Shown here in pieces: positions 34,806-43,412 of a DNA stretch of 64,000 nt. The stretch comes from Alkalihalobacillus sp. BA299 (GTDB taxonomy: Bacteria > Bacillota > Bacilli > Bacillales > Bacillaceae_F): positions 62,001 through 126,000 of the forward strand of contig NZ_JAFLJM010000009.1 of NCBI RefSeq assembly GCF_017745675.1, read 5' to 3'. The notes under the pieces were generated by a model. It was not told the origin of the DNA and made no database searches. It was given only the letters and a program-made list of their open reading frames with translations. Every line of letters starts with the position of its first letter. Position 1 is the first letter of the stretch. Both the position numbers and the translations under genes were made by a program.

Positions 34806-36383
34806 ATGAATCTAGATGGTTTTATACACAATCTACATTTTAACATTGATAAGATAACGCCACCGGACTGGGAAGTGGACTGGGAAGATGCACCACTTGC
34901 ATATAAACTCTACTGCGGCTTACCTGTTATTCCATTTTCGCTCGAAGTACCGCTGACGCTTGAAGATCGAAAAATAACTGAATTCCCTAATCAGAGTGAA
35001 ATTGGGAATTTTTTATGGTATCTATACGGTCTTAATCAAGTTAGCCAGTCAGTTTTTACCTTTGATTTTTCAAAGCAAGCATCTGATTACATGCAATCAT
35101 ATCGGAGATTTGTTCCTTCTGGTGGAGCGTTATACCCAAACGAATTGTACGTGTATCTGAAGACAGAGGATTTGCCTGCTGGGGTGTACCATTATGACGT
35201 GGCACATCACCGCTTAGTGTTGTTGCGAGAAGGTAATTTCGATTCGTATATAGCTCGGGCCCTAGGTAATCGCTGTGACCTGTCGAATTGTTTTGGTACT
35301 GTATTTGTGTCGACTATGTTTTGGAAAAACTTCTTTAAATACAATAACTTTTCATATCGCCTGCAAGGGTTAGATGCTGGTGTACTGATTGGACAGTTAA
35401 TAGAAGTGGCGAAGCGGTTTGGCTTTTCATTGCAGGTATATTTTCAATTTCTTGATCGGGCCATCAACCATCTACTTGGACTATCCGAACAGGAGGAGAG
35501 TGTATATACAGTTATCCCACTATCTGTAGAACCTCCAATTCAGGTAATGAACGGGAGTGACATAGATGAGAATGTTTCTGCAGCAGAATTGTGCCTAGAC
35601 TTAAAAACGATTCAGTATGATCACTACGTCAGGTCTAAGAGGGTCAAAGAATATCCAATGTTAATTAAAATGAACGAAGGATCCATGCTAGAAACAACGC
35701 GATCGATTCGGCAAATGAAGGAGAAAGTAAGCATGGATCATGGTAGTCAAACGGTTTCATTGCCTCACGTAAAGCGGTTATCATATGATCTAGCAGCCGT
35801 TTGCCGAAAACGTTTTTCACCGGACATGGATTTTATTTTAGGAAAGGTCAGTCAAGTGCAACTCGCCACACTAATGCAGGAGGCGATTTCTTCCTTCTCG
35901 TATGTAAATGATTTAGATGGAACAAAAAAGATGTACGGACCCAATGTCTCACTTTATGTCTGTTTATATAATGTTGAGGGCATTCCGAATGGAGCTTATC
36001 ATTATGACAGCAAAGCTCATGTGTTACGACAAGTACAACTTGGAGATTATCGACTCCAATTGCAAGCTGGAATGTCTGCAGATAATGTGAATTTGTTTCA
36101 AGTACCTCTCTGTCTACATGTTGCAGGCGATAAAGATCACTATAAAACTGAGCTGGGAAACAGAGGATATCGAATACAACAGATGGAAGCGGGCATAATT
36201 GTACAACGATTACTGTTAGTGGCCTCAGCTATCGGAATGGGAGGACATCCGATCCTTGGATTTGAAGCGAACGTGTGTGATGAGATTTATAAGATGGATT
36301 TAGAAGGGAAAACGAGCTTAATTCAAATCCCAATCGGTCCTTTTCGACCTCGCCCCTGGTTAAGAGGAAGTTTGCAGAGCTAA
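34806..36383 (+). CDS. SagB-type azoline dehydrogenase with two nitroreductase domains
   Basis: A 525-aa flavoprotein made of two tandem nitroreductase-like halves (about residues 55-250 and 315-515). The first has SYRRFVPSGGALYPNELYVYL and PAGVYHYDVAHHRL; the second repeats the pattern more loosely (NGAYHYDSKAHVL, YRIQQMEAGIIVQRLLLVASAIGMGG). SagB proteins oxidise azolines to aromatic thiazoles/oxazoles with FMN. ATG follows TTAGGAGGGAG. It is the last gene of the cluster; no exporter, immunity or leader peptidase gene follows. Confidence 0.88.
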   Translation: MNLDGFIHNLHFNIDKITPPDWEVDWEDAPLAYKLYCGLPVIPFSLEVPLTLEDRKITEFPNQSEIGNFLWYLYGLNQVSQSVFTFDFSKQASDYMQSYRRFVPSGGALYPNELYVYLKTEDLPAGVYHYDVAHHRLVLLREGNFDSYIARALGNRCDLSNCFGTVFVSTMFWKNFFKYNNFSYRLQGLDAGVLIGQLIEVAKRFGFSLQVYFQFLDRAINHLLGLSEQEESVYTVIPLSVEPPIQVMNGSDIDENVSAAELCLDLKTIQYDHYVRSKRVKEYPMLIKMNEGSMLETTRSIRQMKEKVSMDHGSQTVSLPHVKRLSYDLAAVCRKRFSPDMDFILGKVSQVQLATLMQEAISSFSYVNDLDGTKKMYGPNVSLYVCLYNVEGIPNGAYHYDSKAHVLRQVQLGDYRLQLQAGMSADNVNLFQVPLCLHVAGDKDHYKTELGNRGYRIQQMEAGIIVQRLLLVASAIGMGGHPILGFEANVCDEIYKMDLEGKTSLIQIPIGPFRPRPWLRGSLQS

Positions 36384-36458
36384 GTAAGGAAGAAGGAAGG
36401 TATATAATAAATAAATGACTATCCGTAGCTTTGTATCCTGTCGAGGCTGGCTCAAATT

Positions 36459-36478
36459 GGTCGCTAATGCGACCTTTT
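36459..36478 (+). terminator. Short terminator after the peptide cluster
   Basis: GGTCGC-TAAT-GCGACC is a perfect 6-bp stem followed by TTTT. Confidence 0.6.
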
Positions 36479-36589
36479 GAGGATCTTCCTTTTACACTCC
36501 TAAACATAAAATTGCTGTATATAATTTAGCAATTAAAACGAATGGGCTAGGCCCGATAAGAGCGTAAGCATAATTACAGAAGATTGATA

Positions 36590-36630
36590 AGGAGCCTGCA
36601 TATTTAAATTTGGACAGGCTCCCTTTACAA
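36590..36630 (+). terminator. Second hairpin after the peptide cluster
   Basis: GGAGCCTG and CAGGCTCC pair across a 16-base AT-rich loop; the T-tract that follows is short (CCTTTAC). It may act as a back-up terminator. Confidence 0.5.
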
Positions 36631-36677
36631 GAAACATGTGGCTAGCTAATTTTTTACTGTAGGTTAGCCTTATTTAG

Positions 36678-37661
36678 TTATTTCATGTCTGCGGCAAAAA
36701 CAATTCCTGCATCCTTTCTTGCAGCTTCGAGTACTTGCATAACGGAATAACTATAGTCTAGTAATTCATAACAAAGATCTAGATCTTTTTCCTTGTAAAT
36801 CTTATTAAACGCCACTAACTCATAATACAATTTGTTAGGGTTGGTTTGCGCATTTAGTTCGATTTCTTGATCATCGGAATGAACGATAATCTTCAGGCAA
36901 CCGTTTGCTCCATGTTCTACATGCAAATACCCTTTTTCTCCTTGAATAAGGACAAAATTCAGACTCTGTGTATCTTTACAACCGACGCACTCCGCGATAA
37001 ATTCCTCGTATTTTAATACTAATACTCCCGATGTATCTATTCCATTAGCATGTTTATTTGCTGTATAGCTAATAGATTGTGGAGTTCCAAATAGGTTCAT
37101 TACAAAATGTAGATTATAAATATTTATATCGACTAAGGCTCCACCTGAAAAAACGGGATTAAACACATTTGGTGTTTCACCGCTAAGAAGCTGATTATAT
37201 CGACTAGAATACTGACTGTAGTTACACTGAATAAACTTTATTGGTCCAAGTCGTTCAATATTTTCTTTGATCAATTGATAATTAGGCAAATGAATCGTCG
37301 TAATTGCTTCAAATAAAAACAACTGATTTTCTTTAGCGAGTGTCATCAAGCTCTCCAGTTCAGATACCGTTGAAGTAAAAGGCTTTTCACATATGACATG
37401 TTTACCGTTTTGAAGTGTTTTAGATGAGTGTTCATAATGAAGACTATTTGGAGAGGCAATGTAGACAAAGTCAATCGTTGGGTCTTGTAGCATCTTATCT
37501 ACGTCCGTATAAATACTTGGAATGTTATATTTTTCAGCTAATGGTTTTGCCGTGTTTTCCTTGCGAGAATATAACGCAACGCATGAAGCATCTTTAATGT
37601 TTTCTAATCCTGAAAGGAAAGCATCTACAATCCTTCCCGTTCCAATGGTAGCAATTTTCAT
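36678..37661 (-). CDS. Gfo/Idh/MocA-family oxidoreductase
   Basis: A 327-aa NAD(P)-dependent sugar or inositol oxidoreductase: Rossmann motif IATIGTGRIVDAFLSG at the N-terminus, the EKP motif in GKHVICEKPFTS (about residues 87-98) and a C-terminal beta-sheet domain. Start ATG 37661 lies 9 bases after GGAGG; an ATG at 37670 sits inside the ribosome site. It diverges from frlB and shares its control region, so it may act on a fructosamine- or glucose-derived compound, but no frl operon I know requires it. Confidence 0.8.
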   Translation of the reverse strand: MKIATIGTGRIVDAFLSGLENIKDASCVALYSRKENTAKPLAEKYNIPSIYTDVDKMLQDPTIDFVYIASPNSLHYEHSSKTLQNGKHVICEKPFTSTVSELESLMTLAKENQLFLFEAITTIHLPNYQLIKENIERLGPIKFIQCNYSQYSSRYNQLLSGETPNVFNPVFSGGALVDINIYNLHFVMNLFGTPQSISYTANKHANGIDTSGVLVLKYEEFIAECVGCKDTQSLNFVLIQGEKGYLHVEHGANGCLKIIVHSDDQEIELNAQTNPNKLYYELVAFNKIYKEKDLDLCYELLDYSYSVMQVLEAARKDAGIVFAADMK

Positions 37662-37884
37662 TTGAATCATCCTCCATTTACAAATTGCAAATTTGTAGTT
37701 ATTACTCTATTTTCTAAAATCTCTTACACGTATATTCTCACTTCTTTTAAGATAAGGCAAATCATAGTTTTGCAATCCTCGTATTTTTAAGTATATTCAT
37801 ATCGTTCGACGTAAATCTTTCTTTTTCGATTCATATCTATCAAGTTATGTCGAGAGTTAATCGATTTTTCTGAAAAGAAAGATA

Positions 37885-37933
37885 TTGACGAAACTACAGG
37901 TAGCATCTATAATACGTTATATAACGTTATAAC
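37885..37933 (+). promoter_or_regulatory. frlB promoter with FrlR operator over the start site
   Basis: TTGACG (37885-37890), 17 bases, then TATAAT (37908-37913) form a near-ideal sigma-A promoter. The sequence 37911-37933, with the palindrome ACGTTATATAACGT (37914-37927), covers the -10 edge and start site. A nearly identical 23-bp block lies inverted at 45677-45699 next to the GntR gene, which points to an FrlR operator and repression of the operon. Confidence 0.75.
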
Positions 37934-37943
37934 TTTAAATGAG

Positions 37944-37955
37944 ATGTTATAACAT
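37944..37955. promoter_or_regulatory. Second palindrome in the frlB leader
   Basis: ATGTTATAACAT is a perfect 12-bp palindrome 17 bp after the main operator core and shares GTTATAAC with it; it may be an extra FrlR contact. Confidence 0.45.
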
Positions 37956-38021
37956 ATTTTGATAGTAAAGGGGGATAGGTGGTTACAGTAACAAATAAAA
38001 ATTTTATTGGGGGAATAGTAT

Positions 38022-39026
38022 ATGCCTACAAATGAACAAGTAAAGGTTTTAAGCCAAGTCCAAGAAGTATTAGACATTGTCAAAGAACGGAAAATTGAAA
38101 ATGTATTTTTTGTAGCTTGTGGTGGTTCATCTGCACTTATGTATCCTAGTAAATATGTTCTTGACCGTGAAGCAAAAACAATCAAATCTGACTTATATAG
38201 TTCTAATGAATTTATTCATAGAAATCCTGTAACATTAGGAAAGAACTCACTCGTTATTCTATGTTCTCTAGAAGGGAAAACTCCTGAAACAGTCTATGCA
38301 GCACAGTTTGCTAAAGAAAAAGGAGCACTAACAGTAGGTTTGACTAATGATTTAGGATCTTTAATAGCAAGAGATGTTGATTGTGCTGTAAAGTTTGAAT
38401 TTGGTGATGAAGCACAGGCATTCAATACAAACTATAGTATTATGTACCAACTTACAATGGGACTATTACATATAGTCGAAGGAAATGATAAGTTTGATAA
38501 AATGTTAACGAGTCTATCGAACTTACAAACTGTTTACGACAAGGTGAAGGTCGCTGTAAAGGAGGAAGCCTTAAAGTTTGGTGAAGATTATAAGGATGAA
38601 AAAGTAATTTATACAATTGGAAGTGGAGCTAACTATGGAGTTGCCTATGCATTCTCAATTTGTATACTAATGGAAATGCAATGGATTCATTCACACGCTA
38701 TTCATGCAGGAGAATATTTCCACGGCCCATTTGAAATCCTTGATGAAAGTGTTCCGTTTATTCATTTATTAGGTCTGGATGAAACTCGTCCATTAGAAGA
38801 ACGTGCACTTGAATTTGCCAAACGTTATGGGAAGAAATTGATCGTTTTAGATGCAAAAGAATATGACTTTGATGGAATTGATGAAGAAGTAAAAGGATAC
38901 ATTGCCCCTCTTGTATTGAACTATGTATTACGTGTTTACGCCAATGCAATAGCTGACGCTCGTAATCATCCACTCTCAACTAGAAGATACATGTGGAAAG
39001 TAGACTACCATTTGCCAATTGATTAA
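38022..39026 (+). CDS. frlB: Fructosamine-6-phosphate deglycase FrlB (SIS domain)
   Basis: A 334-aa protein with two SIS domains. FFVACGGSSALMYPSKYVLD (about residues 28-48) and SLEGKTPETV (about 87) form the sugar-phosphate site; the second domain has TIGSGANYGVAYAF near 195 and HAGEYFHGPFEIL near 225-237, with the His/Glu residues typical of FrlB and related isomerases. It releases the amino compound from fructoselysine-6-phosphate or similar Amadori products, giving glucose-6-phosphate. ATG follows TGGGGGAAT. First gene of the frl operon; gene order matches B. subtilis frlBONMD. Confidence 0.88.
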   Translation: MPTNEQVKVLSQVQEVLDIVKERKIENVFFVACGGSSALMYPSKYVLDREAKTIKSDLYSSNEFIHRNPVTLGKNSLVILCSLEGKTPETVYAAQFAKEKGALTVGLTNDLGSLIARDVDCAVKFEFGDEAQAFNTNYSIMYQLTMGLLHIVEGNDKFDKMLTSLSNLQTVYDKVKVAVKEEALKFGEDYKDEKVIYTIGSGANYGVAYAFSICILMEMQWIHSHAIHAGEYFHGPFEILDESVPFIHLLGLDETRPLEERALEFAKRYGKKLIVLDAKEYDFDGIDEEVKGYIAPLVLNYVLRVYANAIADARNHPLSTRRYMWKVDYHLPID

Positions 39027-39041
39027 TCGATATTTTGATTT

Positions 39042-39083
39042 TGTTCTGAATATGAAAGTTATTTAACTTTTATATTCAGAACA
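39042..39083 (+). terminator. Hairpin between frlB and frlO
   Basis: A 19-bp stem with one mismatch (TGTTCTGAATAT.../...ATATTCAGAACA) and a 4-base loop, with a T-rich stretch further on. It may be a partial terminator or an RNA-stabilising stem between the deglycase and the more strongly needed binding protein. Confidence 0.6.
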
Positions 39084-39121
39084 TTTACAATTTTTTTAAA
39101 ATATAAGGAGGGAATATATAA

Positions 39122-40444
39122 ATGAAAAGGCTTACATTTGCTTTTTTAATGGTGTTGTTCTTACTTATTATTGGTGCTTGTTCAGACACGACAAACTCTG
39201 ATTCATCTACTGATTCAAATTCTTCATCAAATACAGACTCAGGAGAAGCGACTGAAACTCAAGAGACTGTAACATTAAACTTTTTCCATCGTTGGCCAAA
39301 CGATCCTCATAATCAATATTTTAAAGATGTTGTAGCGGAATTTGAAAAAGAGAACCCACATATCAAAATTGAAACAGAAGCGGTATTAAATGACTCATAC
39401 AAAGATAAAGTGAGAGTGTTACTTGGAACATCGACAAACATTCCAGATGTTTACTTTTCATGGAGTGGTGAATTCGGACATAACTTTGTACGAGCAGGTA
39501 AAGCCCTTGATCTAACTCCTTATTTAGAAGAAGACACAGAGTGGAAGAATTCATTTGTTGAAACACAGCTGGGACCATTCAGCTTAGATGAAAAACAATA
39601 CGGGGCTCCTTGGGCAATGGGAGGAAAAGCGTTCTTTTATAACAAAGACATCTTTGCAGAATTAGGCTTAGAAGTTCCTAAAACTTGGGATGAGTTTATC
39701 ACGGTGCTTGATAAAATAAGTGCAACTGACTATACACCAATTGCTTTTGGAAATAAAGCACCTTGGGCTGTATCTCACTATATTGGTACATTAAATCAAA
39801 AGTTAGTAGATCATGAACAAAGAATGACAGATTATGAAGCTGCTACAGGGGAGTTTACGGATCCTGGTTATGTCGAAGCGATGGAAAAATTAAACGAATT
39901 GTCGCCATATTTTAATGATAGTCCTAACTCGCTTGAGCATCAATTTGCTAGAGAAATGTTTATTAATGGTCAGGCTGCTATGGCCTATTTAGAAATGGGT
40001 GAAACGAGACTAGTAGAACCTGAAGCCGATTTCAAGCTAGGATTTTTTGATTTCCCAACTCTTGATAATGAACAAGGGGAAGCTGGTTATATTTCAGGAG
40101 GCCCAGAAGGATTTATGGTATCTGCTACCACAGAACATCCAGAAGAAGCTGTTGCATTTGTAAAGTTCCTAACATCGAAAGAAATGGGTGAAAAGCTACT
40201 ATCTGATGTTGGTCTCTTTAGTGCAATTAAAGGAGCAGTTAATGAAAGCAATTCAACGGAGTTACAACGAGAAGCGGTTGATGTCATTCTAAATGCAAAA
40301 GGTATTGCTTTATGGCTTGATACTGATATCAATATTTCGGTTGTTGATGCATATTTAAGTGGAGCTCAATTAATGCTTACTGGTGATAAAACACCACAGG
40401 ATGTCATCAACGATGTACAAAAAGTAGCAGAATCAATTAAGTAA
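39122..40444 (+). CDS. frlO: ABC transporter substrate-binding lipoprotein FrlO
   Basis: A 440-aa family 1 sugar-binding lipoprotein: signal to residue 19 with lipobox IGAC, a Ser/Asp/Asn-rich linker (about 20-45), then the binding domain starting VTLNFFHRWPNDPHN. PWAMGGKAFFYNKDIF near 157-172 and EFITVLDKIS are typical. It captures Amadori products outside the cell for the FrlNM permease. An ATPase is not encoded here; a shared MsmX-type ATPase is likely. A near copy lies at 43413. Confidence 0.85.
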   Translation: MKRLTFAFLMVLFLLIIGACSDTTNSDSSTDSNSSSNTDSGEATETQETVTLNFFHRWPNDPHNQYFKDVVAEFEKENPHIKIETEAVLNDSYKDKVRVLLGTSTNIPDVYFSWSGEFGHNFVRAGKALDLTPYLEEDTEWKNSFVETQLGPFSLDEKQYGAPWAMGGKAFFYNKDIFAELGLEVPKTWDEFITVLDKISATDYTPIAFGNKAPWAVSHYIGTLNQKLVDHEQRMTDYEAATGEFTDPGYVEAMEKLNELSPYFNDSPNSLEHQFAREMFINGQAAMAYLEMGETRLVEPEADFKLGFFDFPTLDNEQGEAGYISGGPEGFMVSATTEHPEEAVAFVKFLTSKEMGEKLLSDVGLFSAIKGAVNESNSTELQREAVDVILNAKGIALWLDTDINISVVDAYLSGAQLMLTGDKTPQDVINDVQKVAESIK

Positions 40445-40462
40445 ATTTGCTACAATGTAGAT

Positions 40463-40490
40463 ATGGGTGGAGTCGAATGACTCCACCATA
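40463..40490 (+). terminator. Hairpin between frlO and frlN
   Basis: GGTGGAGTC-GAAT-GACTCCACC is a perfect 9-bp stem directly after frlO, without a good T-run (AAAAAAAGGGGG follows). Such stems usually protect the binding-protein mRNA and lower permease expression. Confidence 0.65.
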
Positions 40491-40509
40491 AAAAAAGGGG
40501 GTACTTCTG

Positions 40510-41388
40510 TTGAAACTAAAAAAATTAACCCCATATTTATACTTGGGTCCTTGTATTATAATGTTACTTGTATTCGTTTATATCCCGATTATTCGAAATA
40601 TTGAATATAGTTTATTTGAATGGAGTGTCTTTTCCCCTGATAAAACATTTGTAGGATTAAAAAATTTTATTGTTTTATTTCAGGATACTGTGTTCTATAC
40701 CGCTTTGAAGAATAATTTTCTTTATGCAGTCATTTCTGTTGTCTTCCAAGTAGGTGGTGGTTTAATTGTAGCTGCAATGTTGGAGGACAAGCTGGTCAGA
40801 CGCTTATCCCCGATTTTTCGAACAATGTATTTCTTACCGGTTATTATTTCCATTACGGTCATTGCATTGTTATTTGATTTCTTCTATAACCCACAAGTAG
40901 GGCTACTTAATAAGTTTCTCGAAGGGATTGGTTTAGAAAATTTAACGAGAGCGTGGCTTGGTGAAACAGGAACAGCTATTTATTCTGTAATAGCAGTATC
41001 ACAATGGCAAAGTATCGGATATATTATGATGTTATATATTGTCGCCATTCAAAAAATACCCTCTGAATTGTATGAAGCAGCAGAAATTGATGGAGCATCA
41101 AAAATTCAACAATTTTTTTCTGTTACTGTTCCTCAAGTAAAAGAAATGACATTTGTCGTAACGTTAGTAACTGTGACACAAGCTTTTACAGTATTTAATG
41201 AACCATATATTTTAACAGGAGGAGGACCTGGAAATTCCTCTCAAGTTCTAGGAACTTACTTATACCAGAATGCATTTTCTCGTGATGCCATGGGCTATGC
41301 AGCAGCAATTGCAACCGTTGTATTAGTCATTACATTGTTAATTTCTTTAATTCAAATTAAATTGTTTAAAACAGGAAAGGAGGAATAA
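40510..41388 (+). CDS. frlN: ABC transporter permease FrlN
   Basis: A 292-aa membrane protein with six predicted helices, family of sugar permeases (MalF type). The EAA loop is YEAAEIDGASKIQQFFSVTVPQVK (about residues 191-214), the contact site for the ATPase. The start is TTG 40510 behind AAGGGGG. It pairs with FrlM. Confidence 0.85.
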   Translation: MKLKKLTPYLYLGPCIIMLLVFVYIPIIRNIEYSLFEWSVFSPDKTFVGLKNFIVLFQDTVFYTALKNNFLYAVISVVFQVGGGLIVAAMLEDKLVRRLSPIFRTMYFLPVIISITVIALLFDFFYNPQVGLLNKFLEGIGLENLTRAWLGETGTAIYSVIAVSQWQSIGYIMMLYIVAIQKIPSELYEAAEIDGASKIQQFFSVTVPQVKEMTFVVTLVTVTQAFTVFNEPYILTGGGPGNSSQVLGTYLYQNAFSRDAMGYAAAIATVVLVITLLISLIQIKLFKTGKEE

Positions 41389-41391
41389 GTT

Positions 41392-42285
41392 TTGGGTACA
41401 AATGTAAACATCAATATTGAAAAAAAGCCAAATGTAGTTCCTCCTAAAAGAAAGAAGCCTCACCCAAAGAAGGTGGTTGGTGTTACTTCTGTATATTTAT
41501 TTTTAATCATCTATTTTATAATTATAGCTTATCCATTATTTTGGATGATAACAAATTCATTAAAAGAAACTAGCGAAATTTATGGGAATAGCTGGGCTCT
41601 ACCGTCTAGTTGGTTATTCGAAAACTATGTAACTGCATGGAATAAAGGGATTTCCAGTTACTTTTTAAATAGTGTCATTGTAACGACTGTTACATGTGTA
41701 TTAACCGTCTTTTTAAGTGCATTAGGAGCATATGGATTAGCTCGTTTTCACTTTAAAGGAAAAACATTTTTATTAATATTTTGTTTAGGTGGTTTGATGC
41801 TCTCCCCCCAAGTAAGTTTAGTACCACTTTATAACTTGGTACAAGCGTTTGGGATTCACAATACACATTGGGCGTTAATCCTACCTTATGTAGCTTATCG
41901 TATTCCATTTACTATATTATTAATACGAGCTTATTTTCTTTCGATACCAAAAGAATTAGAAGAATCAGCCGTATTAGACGGTTGTTCACATGTGGGTGTA
42001 TTTTTTAGAATATTCCTTCCATTAAGTGTCCCGATTTTAGTCACAGCAATGATCTTAACAGCTTACTTCTCTTGGAATGAGTTTATGTTTGCGATTATTT
42101 TCATTGATAGTGAAAGCCTTAAAACAGTCCCAGCAGGTCTTATGCAATTTAGAGATGCGCTTGAAACAAATTGGGGAGTATTATTAGCGGGGTTAACGAT
42201 CTCAGCAGCTCCAATTGTCATCTTATTTTTGTTTATGCAAAAGTACTTTGTGAGAGGACTAACGAGTGGAAGTGTAAAAGGGTAA
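41392..42285 (+). CDS. frlM: ABC transporter permease FrlM
   Basis: A 297-aa membrane protein with six predicted helices after a charged N-terminal tail (residues 1-32, many Lys/Pro). The EAA loop is LEESAVLDGCSHVGVFFRIFLPLSVP (about residues 187-212). TTG start 41392 after AAAGGAGG, three bases after frlN ends. Partner of FrlN in Amadori-product uptake. Confidence 0.85.
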   Translation: MGTNVNINIEKKPNVVPPKRKKPHPKKVVGVTSVYLFLIIYFIIIAYPLFWMITNSLKETSEIYGNSWALPSSWLFENYVTAWNKGISSYFLNSVIVTTVTCVLTVFLSALGAYGLARFHFKGKTFLLIFCLGGLMLSPQVSLVPLYNLVQAFGIHNTHWALILPYVAYRIPFTILLIRAYFLSIPKELEESAVLDGCSHVGVFFRIFLPLSVPILVTAMILTAYFSWNEFMFAIIFIDSESLKTVPAGLMQFRDALETNWGVLLAGLTISAAPIVILFLFMQKYFVRGLTSGSVKG

Positions 42286-42311
42286 GAACTTCTAGTGAGG
42301 TGTTGATAAAG

Positions 42312-43151
42312 ATGAAATTATTGGCTATTGGAGATAATGTTGTAGATTACTATAAAGATAAAGAAATGATTTACCCTGGTGGAAATGCATTAAACGTAGC
42401 TGTACTAAGTAAAAGATATGGTACAGAAAAGAGTTCATATATGGGTATCATAGGAAATGACTTACCGGCAAAGCATGTGCTGGAGACATTGAAAAAGGAA
42501 GATATCGATGTAACGAAAATAAGACAGGCATTTGGAGAAAATGGGATGGCAGTTGTCACACTGAACGAAGAAGGAGACCGGATCTTTTTAAAGGGAAATA
42601 AAGGTGGAATTCAAAAGTATATTTCCTTACGTTTAACAGAAGAAGATTATGAGTATGTCAAGGCTCACGACCAAGTGCATTCTAGTGTTTATAGTTATTT
42701 TGAACATAATCTTCCAGAGCTTAGCAAGGTTATTGATATTTCTTTTGATTTTTCAACGCGAAGAGATCAGGAGTATTTAGACCTTGTATGTCCATATATT
42801 AAACAGGCTTACTTTTCTGGTAATGATTTAGAGAGACAGGAATGTGAGAAATTAATCGAAGTTGTTCATTCATATGGTGTTGAAATCGTTGGAGTAACAA
42901 GGGGAAGTGAAGGAGCGCTATTTTCAAAAAATGGGATAAAATATGAGCAATCGATTATTCCTATAGATGTAGTCGATACGTTAGGAGCTGGAGATTCGTT
43001 TATAGCTAAATTTATCGTTGAAAACTTCGAACATGGTAACATGGAAATCGCGTTGTTAGAGGCTGCAAAAGCAGCTGCAAAAACTTGTACTATTTTTGGA
43101 GCGTTTGGTTATGGATTAGCTTTTTCTAGGAACGAAAGTGCTCGATTATAA
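42312..43151 (+). CDS. frlD: Fructosamine kinase FrlD (PfkB family)
   Basis: A 279-aa sugar kinase: N-terminal YPGGNALNVAVL (about residues 23-34) and the PfkB signature DTLGAGDSFIAKFI (about 221-234), with the catalytic Asp in GAGD. It phosphorylates the fructosamine at C6 to form the FrlB substrate. I chose ATG 42312, nine bases after GAGGTG; a longer frame overlaps frlM and is a shadow. A terminator follows. Confidence 0.87.
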   Translation: MKLLAIGDNVVDYYKDKEMIYPGGNALNVAVLSKRYGTEKSSYMGIIGNDLPAKHVLETLKKEDIDVTKIRQAFGENGMAVVTLNEEGDRIFLKGNKGGIQKYISLRLTEEDYEYVKAHDQVHSSVYSYFEHNLPELSKVIDISFDFSTRRDQEYLDLVCPYIKQAYFSGNDLERQECEKLIEVVHSYGVEIVGVTRGSEGALFSKNGIKYEQSIIPIDVVDTLGAGDSFIAKFIVENFEHGNMEIALLEAAKAAAKTCTIFGAFGYGLAFSRNESARL

Positions 43152-43174
43152 AATATATAAAGTTTTATAAAACG

Positions 43175-43216
43175 ATACCTCTTAGGTAGACTAAAAGCTA
43201 CTAGGGGGTATTTTTG
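43175..43216 (+). terminator. Terminator after frlD
   Basis: ATACCTCTTAGGTAG pairs with CTACTAGGGGGTAT, followed by TTTT. It separates the second binding-protein gene from the operon. Confidence 0.75.
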
Positions 43217-43412
43217 TGTATTCGTATACCAAGTGTTGTGTTATAACTAAGAATATATGTAGACAATTAGAATGATGTAAATTATGATAAATATTAAGAA
43301 TACAACAGTGATAACCCTTACATTCTGAATATTCTCATTATTTGACAACCTACTACTACTAGTTATTCAAGCTATAAAATTATAATGTTGTCTAGAAAAA
43401 GGGGGAGACTTG

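Noticed and set aside
37861-37933. Possible riboswitch or leader RNA before frlB
   Set aside because: The symmetry is that of DNA operators over a sigma-A promoter; I see no conserved RNA fold.
42171-42311. N-terminal extension of the kinase FrlD
   Set aside because: It overlaps the end of frlM and lacks a ribosome site; homologues begin at the ATG 42312 position.
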